Assembly (NCBI RefSeq): GCF_040412425.1
Contig: NC_089788.1
Coordinates: 65,631,220-65,695,219 of the forward strand
Reading direction: 5' to 3'
DNA length: 64,000 nt
Source: Macrobrachium rosenbergii
Taxonomy: Eukaryota; Arthropoda; Malacostraca; Decapoda; Palaemonidae
Positions 33,543 through 44,060 of the stretch are shown here, one piece after another. Position numbers and translations under genes: made by a program. The notes beneath the pieces were generated by a model. The model was not told where the DNA came from. It did not search any database and was given only the letters and a program-made list of their open reading frames with translations. The first letter of the stretch is position 1; every line of letters starts with the position of its first letter.

Positions 33543-35387
33543 CAGCCCTGTGCAACCTGCGGCCCAAGGGCCGCATGCGGCCCTCAAAGGCTTTCATTGC
33601 GGCCCTTTCTCCTAAAAATAAATAAACTATAGTGCGGCCCTCAGAGAGAGAGAGAGAGTTACCAAGTAGAGCCCACCGAAAGTTTGACAAAATTCATATT
33701 GTCGTGTACCAGTATCACCATATTTTTTCTATTTCGTTCACTAAGGTACAGATTTTAATTATATTAGAACAGAAAATAATATATTACTTGACATTTTTAA
33801 TTATTAGATTGAGTGATCATTGGCTGTCTGTCTATGAGTCTGACACGTATGGTTCACGTACTGTAGTATGGTACGTGTGTTCTTGCCTGTCAGTACCGCT
33901 GCCTCACCAGTCTCCGTTGTGACTTCATTGGCTGTGGTTGATTTGTTATTACCAGTACGTACTGTAAGTTGTTAATGTTGCAATTTTGTGATTGACTTTA
34001 GAAAATTTGCAAGCAAAACTTTTGTGTGGTTTGATGTGTGTTAGTACAAGTGAGTGCGAGTGCTTGTAATGTGATCGCTCGGGTGTATCAGCTGACGAAA
34101 ATACCACGACAATTGTCATGGCGATGCCGATTGAGTTGTGTGCTGTATGTAATGATGTTTGTATGCTTGACTGTGGCGATATACAACGGGGTGTCGAGTG
34201 TTGAGTTTGGGTGAGATTAGGTTGTTGCGATGTGAGGTAAGGTGGCTAAGCAAAGCAGGAATGTTGAAGAGAGCATATGACCTTTTGGAAGAAATTGCGC
34301 TGTTCTTAGATATGAAAGGTAATGCTATCCCTGAATTGAGAAATAAGGAATGGAGATGTGACTTAGCATTTTTAGTAGATATAACTGATCATCTCAGTGT
34401 ACTGAATGTTAGACTTCAAGGAAAAGATCAACTAATAAATGAGATGTTCTCACTGATCAAAGGCTTCCAGATAAAATTGCGTCTATGGGAGTCACAAATC
34501 AGAAACAAGAACCCAGCCCACTTTCCTACACTGAAAAACCATGACACTAGCAACCTTCAGTATCATAAGTATGGTGACAAGTTGGCAGTCTTACGAGAGG
34601 AATTTTCAGAAAGATTTGGTGACCTCAAGAAACATTCACAAGCCATTGAAGTCTTTGCTTCTCCTTTTTCTGTGGATGTGACAGCAATTCCCGAGGATAT
34701 GCAAATGGAAATAATCGAACTACAATGCAATGATGAGCTAAAAAGAAGTTTGATGATAGTTCAGTATACCAGTTTTATAAGAAGCATGTATCAGTAACAG
34801 TGTATCCAAAACTCTCTGCTCATGCAAGGAAAATGATGGCAGTGTTTGGTAGCACATATGTATGTGAGCAGCTCTTTTCAAAAATGAATCTGGTTAAAAA
34901 CAAGTATAGATCTTCACTTACTGATGAACATTTGGAAAGTACCCTGCGTGTAGCCACATCATCCATACAGCCTGATATTGATGAGTTGGTGTCCCAAATG
35001 CAACATCAACCATCTCACTAGGGTAGCCTTTCATTTGCAAATTAATGCTCAGGAAATGTCTGTTTTTTATAATAATTCTTGTTAATGATCCCAGTCAACC
35101 AACAATAACTAATTATTTATGTTTGTACATTATTATAATAAGGTACGGTAGCCTTTCATTTGCTAATTTATAGTAAGGAAAATGCATTTGTTTCGGGGAA
35201 TTCTTATTTTTGTGATCCCAATATAAATAAAATCAGTAACAAAATTATTTCCTGCCTTTATCAGTATAATCTCTCATAATATGTCTTCGACCGTAGTAAA
35301 TAACATGAAATAGTAAGGTTATGTGGCCCTCCATACCAACAGAGTCGTGACTAGTGGCCCTTTGGGAAAAAAGGTTGCACACCCCTG
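33543..35387 (+). mobile_element. hAT-superfamily DNA transposon (internally deleted)
   Basis: Flanked by a perfect 8-bp target duplication GTGTACAG (33535-33542 and 35388-35395). Imperfect terminal inverted repeats: left CAGCCCTGTGCAACCTGCGG, right ends GGTTGCACACCCCTG. GGCCCTxxGGGCC-type subterminal motifs occur at both ends. It encodes the C-terminal half of a transposase at 34198-35021. With only about 650 bp before it, the BED zinc finger and first catalytic residues are missing, so it cannot be autonomous. Confidence 0.92.
34198..35021 (+). pseudogene. hAT transposase C-terminal half, one frameshift
   Basis: Resembles the transposase type domesticated in vertebrate GTF2IRD2 (Charlie8-like): EVRWLSKAGMLKRAYDLLEE, LAFLVDITDHLSVLNVRLQG and KLRLWESQI in 34198-34797. 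After a shift near 34770, 34800-35021 carries the hAT dimerisation motif (FGSTYVCEQLFSKMN, SLTDEHLESTLRVATS). The reading is otherwise open for 270 codons, so the insertion is not very old or the sequence was preserved for a while. Confidence 0.88.
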
Positions 35388-35395
35388 GTGTACAG

Positions 35396-37598
35396 TATGC
35401 TCAGCAGTAAAGTAAAATCATACCACCATAGAAATTTGTGATTTTTAGTTACTAGAAGTGCTATAGGAGCCATTCATAATTGTTATTGTCCAGCAGACTA
35501 AGTTTTCATCCCACAAATTATATGAAACTGGTAACTGTTGAACTGTGTTAGGTGCCCTGTTAATTTAGGCATTAAAGGAACTGAAGATGTTAACAAAGTT
35601 GCTGAAGCTGCAACTGGTGAAAAATACCTATAATTAGTGAATTTTTAATATAGAATCCATGATCTTGCCAAAAAAAAAGTCAGGCTTTGGAAAATAATGA
35701 ATCAAATAATAGCTAATCAAATCATTACACTCACTGTTTGATTGTGGAGTTCTTCCTTCCTAAAGGAACGCCACAATGAAGTAAAATAATCCTGTCTGTG
35801 GATTTGTCACACTAGTTTGAGTCTTGGATGTTTGATAAATAACCGGGATGTTACATTGCCAGAATTCAGAACAGCATATACACTTAAGCATATTTTGTAT
35901 TTGTGACTTTATAGTTTAGAATTAACAATGAATATAAAGTATTGAAAATAAATCATTGAAAGAAATTTTATTTGAATCTTCCCATTTTCAGTTTATTCAG
36001 TTGTGACGTTTTGTAGGAGTTGTAATTGATTAAGGAAGATCTAATAGTGTACAATTATAAGAGCAGTCCTTTTGTGCCGTCTCTTGTGAGAGTTGAGAAT
36101 GTTAAATAGATGTCTGGTTTAACTAAATACCACTACTACTACTACAACGACTAATTGTAGGTAGCCCAAACATCCACTCATACTATTCATGGCCACTGTA
36201 TGTCTATTAGAATCTGTTAATAACGTACGGTATTAGTGAAATGGCCTTCCACTTACCAGATGCTTTGGGACCTGGCCATTAATAAGTAATTAAGACTGTA
36301 ATAATATCTTTACAGACTACACATATTAAGTTTCACTTAATATGTAGCTTAGACTTAACTGTAGTGTACAATTATAATTTAGTTTAAGGGATTCATCTGC
36401 AAAGAACATCACATCTAAATTGGTAGCATAGGAGACCACCATCATAGTAATGTAAGTGATACGTACAGAAGTCGGATAAGTTGTGGGTTACTTTACCCAA
36501 TAACTAACAAAATAATTGAACACACTAGATGGGACCAAGTTCCAAAGCAAGGAATTTTTTTATGCAAGAAAGCTGTCAGTAACAGGAAATTACTGTATAA
36601 AAGAAGGCTCAGAATTTCTGCATTAAAGACAAGACCATCTGTCCAAGTATTTGCCAGAATTGAAAGCTTCCTGCCAAAGATGCATATTTCCTTAAAAAAT
36701 CATGCAATATTTTGACATAAAGTTTGCCATGAAATTTTTGAAAATTATTGCATTTACAGGGTAATTTTAAACGTTTTTTCATGCTTTTATTTTCTTTGGA
36801 TTGATGTTGAGTGTGTATGGATAGATGTGCATGGCAATACAGTAACACTTCAACAGTTTACAAGTACCAGAAGTGTTTTTAATAATGTAAGCATCAAACC
36901 TGAATTAAAGGGTTGCTTATAGGAAGACAAGCATTGTGTTAAAATATCATAGTTTGTAGCTATGTATTTCAGTTAGCCTGTCTTCCCTTCATTAAAATGA
37001 AAGTATCATATTTTGTTGCAGAATCTCAGTGAAAATTTAAATTAAGATATCCTTCAGCAAGGTCTCTTAATTGAAAAATAGGTACTGTACTAATGTAGTG
37101 AATTTGTCATTTGGCTGTCAGCTATTGGTCTTTGTGCAATATGTACCATAATGTTTTTTTAATTACTGTATGCATTTTTACAATAGCTGATTTATTTTTT
37201 CAGAGATTGAAGACTGATTGACATCATTTATCAAGATCCCTGGAAGAGCTTTGTAAGGTAAGAAAAAGGAATTGTATTCTTATTAGGTATAAAAACTGAT
37301 ATGTATAACTGATTCACAAAGATTTGGAACGTGATGAATGTGTAAAGTCTTTTCTTCTCTGTTGTATGTTTTTAGTCTCTCACTTCTTACCTCGATTTTC
37401 TTGTGTGTCCACAGTGCCTCGCTTTCTTTAACTGGTATATTTCTGAAGATAAATTATTTTAAGTATTGATATCTCTCAGGAAGGTGTATAGAGACGAGAT
37501 CGGTAATTTCTTCACTTTAATAAGTACTTAGTGTTATAAAGATCAGTACAAAATTAAGAGGTTACAGTGGTATAAACGAAATCACTGGAGTAATTAAC
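35396..37598. other. AT-rich intergenic DNA, nothing recognised
   Basis: Includes a perfect 11-bp inverted repeat ACATATTAAGT/ACTTAATATGT at 36321-36345, an (ACT)n-like patch near 36131, and an exon-like segment at 37202-37256 (CAG before, GTAAGA after) that is closed in all three frames. No gene is supported. Confidence 0.45.
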
Positions 37599-38160
37599 TT
37601 GACTCAGTCTATATGGGGAACACAAAAGCGAGGGGAGACGTACTCTCCCTTAATGGACACAGTTCCAATCTGTCCCACTCCTGTCGATCCTCTGACTGTT
37701 GAACCCCTGGAATTCTTGTTATCTGCAATCTCCACCTCCTTTTGGTCCTATTGGAAGGACTTATCTTCAAGGCCTCCCCTTTCAGCAGTTGATTGGGAAG
37801 GACGGTAGTGGGTGTGATTCAATTCTCTCCGTAGTGGACTTGATTGGAGATGGTCTTAGGAGCGGGTGTGAAAGACCCCTCCCTAGCATGTTTGATTGGA
37901 GGGTGTTGAAGTACATCACTTTGTCCAGCCCCAATTTCCTGGAATTTCCAAGAAAATGCCTCCTATTGAAGGCGGGGTTATAGAGCTGGCTGTTGTAAGC
38001 TTTTTGGCTGTGCCGACTCATGATTTGGTTAACTTAATCGCGAGGCCACTACTTCCCACTTTTATGATCGTTTTTATGGCGTTAACGCGATATACTTGCT
38101 CACTGTTTTTGAGTTTATGCAAATTCCTGCTTCGGTCAGCGTATTTGAATCCACGATGAT
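37599..38160 (+). other. GC-richer unassigned segment
   Basis: More GC-rich than its surroundings, with several overlapping open frames (37599-37808, 37699-37983, 37896-38159) but no recognisable motif. It resembles a relic of a coding TE; family not identified. Confidence 0.25.
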
Positions 38161-38263
38161 GATAACAGCTTTTAGGCGTTATCACTGTTCTCTCTGCCTC
38201 TCTTTCTTTTCTTACGTCTCTCCCCCTCTCTCTTTCTTTCTCTCTCTTTCACTTTTCTATATT

Positions 38264-38286
38264 TCTCTCTCTCTCTCTCTCTCTCT
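38264..38286. repeat. (CT)n microsatellite
   Basis: Short pure CT run inside a longer pyrimidine-rich tract (about 38200-38300), immediately upstream of the foldback hairpin. Confidence 0.9.
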
Positions 38287-38334
38287 TTTTCTCTTTTCTA
38301 TCTAATTTCCCTACTTATCTACAAATGTATAAGT

Positions 38335-38465
38335 AAAGGCAAATGCCACGAAGGAGAAAAGAAACAATGGAGTGGTTGCTAGGCCTTTCGACACAAAGGA
38401 CTGTTGTGTTGAAAGGCCTAGCAATCATTCTATTGTTTCTTTTCTCCTTCGTGGCATTTGCCTTT
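38335..38465. repeat. Foldback hairpin, 62-bp arms
   Basis: Arms 38335-38396 and 38404-38465 are reverse complements with four mismatches, all transitions, separated by 7 nt. Each arm contains the block CCACGAAGGAGAAAAGAAAC and GCTAGGCCTTTCGAC (right arm diverged). Followed by TATTTA and a short (AT)n run. A related hairpin is at 57758-57903. Confidence 0.95.
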
Positions 38466-39265
38466 ATTTAACAGTGCTATATATATATATATGTTAAACA
38501 AAGCATGCCAGTCATATACTCTTTATAGCTTTTACTTTCTTTCATAACACTTTTTTTAAGCTCTATTATTGTTACATTTGTTTGTGTTCTTTCCATTCAG
38601 TTCCATTTATTTTCTATTATATCACATATTTAGTACTATGTTAAATATTTATTCATTGAGAGATTTTATAATTTTATCCCTGTTGCATTTATAATGTATT
38701 ATATTTTTATTCATAATTCATTTCATTTATTGTGAAGTTGTTCTTACAAATCTATTAACTATTAGTCTTTTCATCCATTTCCCTTGGTCCATCCACACCA
38801 TGTATCATGGTGTGGCTTAAGGAGCACATAGAAAAAAACAAAGATTTCAGGGTTTTTCATTGCCATGCCCTTCATTTAGGTGAGGTTTGTTAAAGGCCTT
38901 TTGATTTTGGTGTGAACTCTCAAGTTTTCATTCCCCCTTGCATTCAAAGACCATGTCCCTATCCATGTCGACTAGGTTTTGTATATAGTAAGCAAAGGAA
39001 AACCGAATTAAAGTTGTTTGCTGGTGAGTGCCATGAGGGTTCCATTTCATCCTTCTGTGCTTCTGTTCATCAGTCGTTTTGTCTCCCCCTTTGTTCTTTT
39101 AAAATAAGCCTGAATGTTTTTTCTAATAGTTTTCTTCAGTATTTTATAGATCTTGTGTTTCTTCTCCAGTTTTCAGACAATACAGAATAGAATAGAGTAG
39201 AGTAGATTAGAGTAAGTGAGAAATTGTGTGGTCCATTGCTTCTAGACAGTACTGATTTCCTTATA
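38466..39265. other. Intergenic DNA, nothing recognised
   Basis: A small perfect stem CCACACCATG/CATGGTGTGG at about 38792-38815. No gene supported. Confidence 0.45.
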
Positions 39266-39603
39266 CAGGCAGTCTCCGGTTTACAACTGGGGTTCCGTTT
39301 TTCTGCTGCGTCGTAAACCGAAAATCATCAAAAATCCTAAGAAAACCTTACTTTAAATGCTTTGGGTGTATTGAAAACGATGTAAACTGCATTTTTATTG
39401 AGTTTTTCATCCAAAAAAAACTCCAAATTTTTATTATTCTGTCGTTTTGGAGCCATATTTCTTCCATCGGATTGGTGTACGACGTGTCGTAACCCCGGAA
39501 CATGCATCGTAAACCAGGAAATAATTTCTGATGAATATATTTGAAAAGCGTCGTAACCTCGGAACTTCGTAAGCCGGACCCGTCGTAAACCGGGGACTGC
39601 CTG
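39266..39603. mobile_element. MITE with CAGGCAGTC ends, different interior
   Basis: 338 bp flanked by TA. Ends CAGGCAGTCTCCGGTTTACA and GTAAACCGGGGACTGCCTG. Interior (CGTCGTAAACC-type motifs, AAAAAACTCC) differs from the MITE at 19.3 kb although the first 10-12 bases are almost the same. Confidence 0.85.
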
Positions 39604-41399
39604 TATGTTAATCTTTTACATTGAGCAATATTGACTGTACAGTCTATTCTGATCCCTTTTCAAGTTTGCTTTCAGTATTGTATGTACTGCTCTGAATACA
39701 TAACAGAACTTAATTATCAAAATATCATTCCAAGAAAAGATTTTAGAAAAAAATTGGCTTGTTGAAAAAATAACTTGTCCCCAAAACCAACAAGCCATAC
39801 AGTTTACGTATTATCATTAACCCCAAAACCAATGAGCTAAATAGTTTATCATCACACTTATCATCTTTGAGCATTTATAACAACTACAAAGCACAGGTAC
39901 AATACTCCAAAAAATATACTGTAATTCCCACTTGCACTCCTTGTGTTTCTTCAGCCACAAAAGACATTGTTCTTTCTTAGCAGTAGCCTTTGTTTTGACT
40001 GTTTTAATTGATGAAAAGACAGACGGATACAGTACTGTATTTAAGTCAAGCTTGCTAACCAAAAAAACTGAATACTTTGCTTCTGAAATGATGGCAAAGG
40101 GTGATCACTTAATGAAGCTGAAGGAAGTCGAGTTCCTTTTCTCCAAGCCTTTGTACAAGCACTAATAAATTATCAAAATTTTTGCAGTATTTGGTACATA
40201 TTGTGCTAAATATTTTATCATCCAGGATGCGTAATGAAAGCATCTTGTACGATATTGATGTAAAATTATTGAAACATAATACTGTACAGCTGTATCACAA
40301 AAAAAAAAAACACCCAAAGAGATGGATAAGGAGGCTGAAGGGACAAGATGTTTTTAAAACAGTGAAGCCCAAGTTTTAAATCTTATATCTTAGAATTATA
40401 GTGATTTAACATTAGTGAACAGGTATAAATTCTGAGGGCCAGATAGACAAGTCAGATACCCCTGGACAGAAAATGGGTGTTGTACAAAATGGAACAGTTG
40501 GAGTGTAAGTGGGACCTAATCCTGACCGGTGCAGTAGACCTACATTTCGAGGATGATTTTTGACTTATGAATAAAGCTCATGGATGTTAATTCTGTTGCT
40601 TAGCAGTGGATAAAGTGAAATAGATCATAGCCATTGTGGATATTTACAAATGAATTGGGACGTGATGGCCTGGCGAATGTTATGGTTGGCAAAGAGGGTC
40701 TTTAGTATAGTTGATACAGTATTTCACTGAATGTGTATGACTGATAATTTATACCTTTTCTAAATTGAACTATAGTTCGTCCAGTGATAAAAATAGAAAA
40801 CTTAATCACACAGTTCAAGTAGTGTGAATAAAGACTCAAGATGAACATTAGTTAGTTAAAGAGGAGTCTTTAATCTGCGGCAGAGGAAAAGCAGAGAGAA
40901 GTAGAGGGAGAATAGGAGGAGGCTAAGAGGCAGGTCCAAAGACTATGAGGGATTGGAATCGGGATCATGATAAAGCAAGGGAAGAAAGAAATTTCCAGAG
41001 TAGCAAAGTGGATGAGGAAAGATGTAGAAAATCTGGAAGGGGCAAATTCTGTTTAAGATAAAAATGAATAAGTTCAAAGTGAAAAGAAAGAATTGACATG
41101 TTGGAAGTATTTTGAAAATCCAGTGTGGAAAAAGTCAGAGCAGGAGGACCCTGTAGGGGGCTGGTGCCATCTGTGTACTGTAGGATACTGTAAACAATAT
41201 ATGTTGTTTGCAGTATCCCTTTGGTCTCAAACTGCACTGACTATTCGGCATTTTACTTGACCACCGTTTCATCATCCTTTCTTCCATCCTGCTGGCAACC
41301 ACCACAACTCCATTTTACTGTCTCAAGTGTTGAATGGCTGAAAGTGCCCCAATGCCTGGCATTACAGTACAGCCAAATCTTCATAAATAAAATGAGGGA
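39604..41399. other. Intergenic DNA; hairpin at 41183-41218
   Basis: No gene supported. GGATACTGTAAACAA and TTGTTTGCAGTATCC form a nearly perfect inverted repeat around ATATATG. Confidence 0.45.
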
Positions 41400-41990
41400 A
41401 TATTTGTTATTGACATGACAAAGGAACCAGTAGAAAATGTGACACCTGAAGAGTTAAGAGGGCCTGATCATGCCAGGAAAGTGAGAAAATGCTGAGCGAA
41501 AGGCTTGGAAGAAATGATCAACACAGGAGCGATAAAATTAATTCGACTTCCTGTTGGAGAGAGCAATAATGAAAGTACTCTATACTGTACCGAAGCAACT
41601 ATGGGAAAGTATTAAATATCCTTAGATGGCATTTGACAGAGTACCAGGACGTGCAATTAGATTGGTATTACTAAAGGAGAGAGAAAAATCTGGTAGAAAT
41701 GAAGCCTGGTGTGTAGAAAGGAAGGTTAGTAGAAGCTTCTAATGGCAGTTGAACTAGCGTTTAACAGAAGAATCTGAGGAGGACACACAAGTGTGTAAAA
41801 GATTTAAGTGAAATAGAGAGAGCGCATTCAAAATCAAAATTAGCAAAGCTAAACTTACGATGATTGTAAAACAGGAAAAGGAAGGAACACATTCGAGATA
41901 GTGGCATTGTTGATGCTGGCTGCTGAGTAATGGTGAACTTGGTGGTGTACAATGTGTAACAGTTGGTGTCACATGAGATCCAGAAGATTA
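41400..41990 (+). pseudogene. Degenerate non-LTR reverse transcriptase fragment
   Basis: Around 41620-41690 one frame reads MAFDRVPGRAIRLVLLKE, matching the RT motif A region of RTE/Jockey-like elements (xKAFDRVPRxxIRWALRK). Flanking pieces are in other frames with stops. Plus strand. Confidence 0.5.
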
Positions 41991-43150
41991 TTACAAAACA
42001 CATTGAGTAGGAGTTGCAGATGTTCCATATGTATAAAAACTAATGGCAAATATGAATATCATAAATGAAACTTAAGAAGGAAAATTTGATGCCTGTACAG
42101 TACCATTTCAGGTAGCAAACCTGGGCACTTAAAAAAAAAATAGATTTTCAGTGGTGTGACCTCAGTAGTTAGTGCACAAGATTGGAGAGAACTAGATTGT
42201 TTTAATCCCCACTTAAAAATGGATGATTCTTATAACAAAAGTATGTAATGAGAAATATTTAACTCCACTGATTCATCAATTCAAAGTGCAGTCCAGTAAC
42301 TAGCATTGAAACCGACATAATTTTGTTTTATTAGGCTGTAATCCATGCCCATTCTCTCACTGTTGGATGTAGTAAATTATTTCTTGCAGTTTAGATATTT
42401 TAATTTCACCCAAAGTGAATGAATCTAATACAGTAATGTTAGGTATATAATCTTATTCCACTAATGTTTTAGACCATACAGGCTCTGAATACCTTCTTAA
42501 TGACTAAAAGCATGTCCACCCTTTGTATGCTAAATATCAACAAGCTTAGTAACTACTGTACAGTATACTTTTCCCCCATGTGGGTTTACCGAGTTAAATA
42601 ATGCACAGAATTTATCTTTAATATTTCAGACATTGCTTTTAGTGTGCAGGCCTATTGTAATTGCTCTAAGATGTACAGCACATCCCATCTGTATGCAAAA
42701 TATTGACCTATCTAGTTAAAAGTAACATCTCTGCTTAAGTTCTGTACTTAACAGCTGCATTATTATGGTTACTTTTTGTTATACTACCATTTAGGATGTG
42801 GTACAATTTTAGATAAATCTGTAATCGAATGTTAAATACGAGCTACAGATCAATTAAGGTTAGAAATCAGTGTGTTATTGCTATTAGCAATGATATTTCG
42901 AAACAAAAGTGCAACTCTTATGCTGTATAAGGTTTTTGTTACTTATCAGAAACCCAGACCCCTAAGGTGTCTGAAGTTGAGGCATTATTGTATGCCATAT
43001 AATTAAGCAGGTTTACTAAGTTTCATAATATACATAATTTTTTCATTAATATTTTGACAATAACTTAAGATTGGTGGAAATTAAACCAACCATTTCTACT
43101 TTACTTTTACTTTTCCATGTGATAAACATATGAATGCATACATGTTGACT
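41991..43150. other. AT-rich intergenic DNA, nothing recognised
   Basis: Downstream of the S-adenosylmethionine synthetase gene; no open frame with a known motif. Confidence 0.5.
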
Positions 43151-43156
43151 TTTATT
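43151..43156 (-). terminator. Candidate polyadenylation signal of the SAM synthetase gene
   Basis: AATAAA on the minus strand about 660 nt after the stop codon. Other A/T-rich variants are near, so the choice is tentative. Confidence 0.3.
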
Positions 43157-43814
43157 ACGTATAATAAATACAATGTACTCATACATTTCAAAGCTTCTAA
43201 ACCTTTTAAAAATGATAAAATTATAAACTATCATGACTCCCAATCACTCGAGGAAAGCGCTTTTGCACCAATGTGAGAACATCCCAGGAAGGTGGCCGGA
43301 GTGTTTAAGAGAAATGCTCTTTTCCATTAGAATTTTCATAAACACAACACAAATGCGTAGTTCTTACATTAAAAAACTCTAGAGGAAAAACTTGCTCTTC
43401 CTACACATTTGCAGTACCAAACATGGCATAGGCAAGGGATACAGCAATTAAGCCCAGCGCCATCATCTATGCCAGTCCAAGACTGTGGTCACCTTGCAGG
43501 GGTCCTCGAGGAAGGGTTTTGGTCCAGGTTAAGGGACACACCTGGCACCCCAACCATAACCAATCATCACTGTAAAGCACAAGAACACACGAGCCCAAGT
43601 GCCTGCCTGATACAACGTGGAGCGCACTCACAAACTAACAACAATGCAGTTAAATATAAAGTAAAATGTGCAGACTGGCATTGGTCGCTAAACGATTATA
43701 TGAGAAGCCACTCTTGCCTAGCTAGGCCGAAATGCAGTTAGGCAGGGGTGGCTTATGTGTACTTTTATAACTTAAAAAAAAGGGGGGCAATTATATACAT
43801 AAAAGCAAATATTT

Positions 43815-44060
43815 CTAGAGTTTAGGAATAGTCAGTTGTTTTGGCTGCTCCCATGGGAACTGATCACGGCCAAAGTGTCCATAGCAGGAAGTTTCGCTGT
43901 AAATTGGTCTTTTCAATCCCAGTTCCTTAACAATCCTGCCTGGGCGTAGATCAAAATTGTGCTTTACAATTTTTAACAGCTGTTGGGATGTGTACTGTGA
44001 TGTGCCATAGTGGAAAATACTGATGCTAACTGGCTCTGCAACACCAATGGCATACGAAAC
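43815..44060 (-). CDS. Sam-S: SAM synthetase exon 7 (stop codon)
   Basis: Acceptor TGTCTTCAG. 81 codons ([20 protein letters not shown] to QLTIPKL) then TAG. Contains [13 protein letters not shown], conserved at the C terminus of animal enzymes. Confidence 0.97.
   Translation of the reverse strand, partial: VSYAIGVAEPVSISIFHYGTSQYTSQQLLKIVKHNFDLRPGRIVKELGLKRPIYSETSCYGHFGRDQFPWEQPKQLTIPKL

Noticed and set aside
37202..37256. Exon-like segment between TTTTTTCAG and GTAAGA
   Set aside because: Stops in all three frames and no neighbouring exon; could only be an untranslated exon, which sequence alone cannot support.
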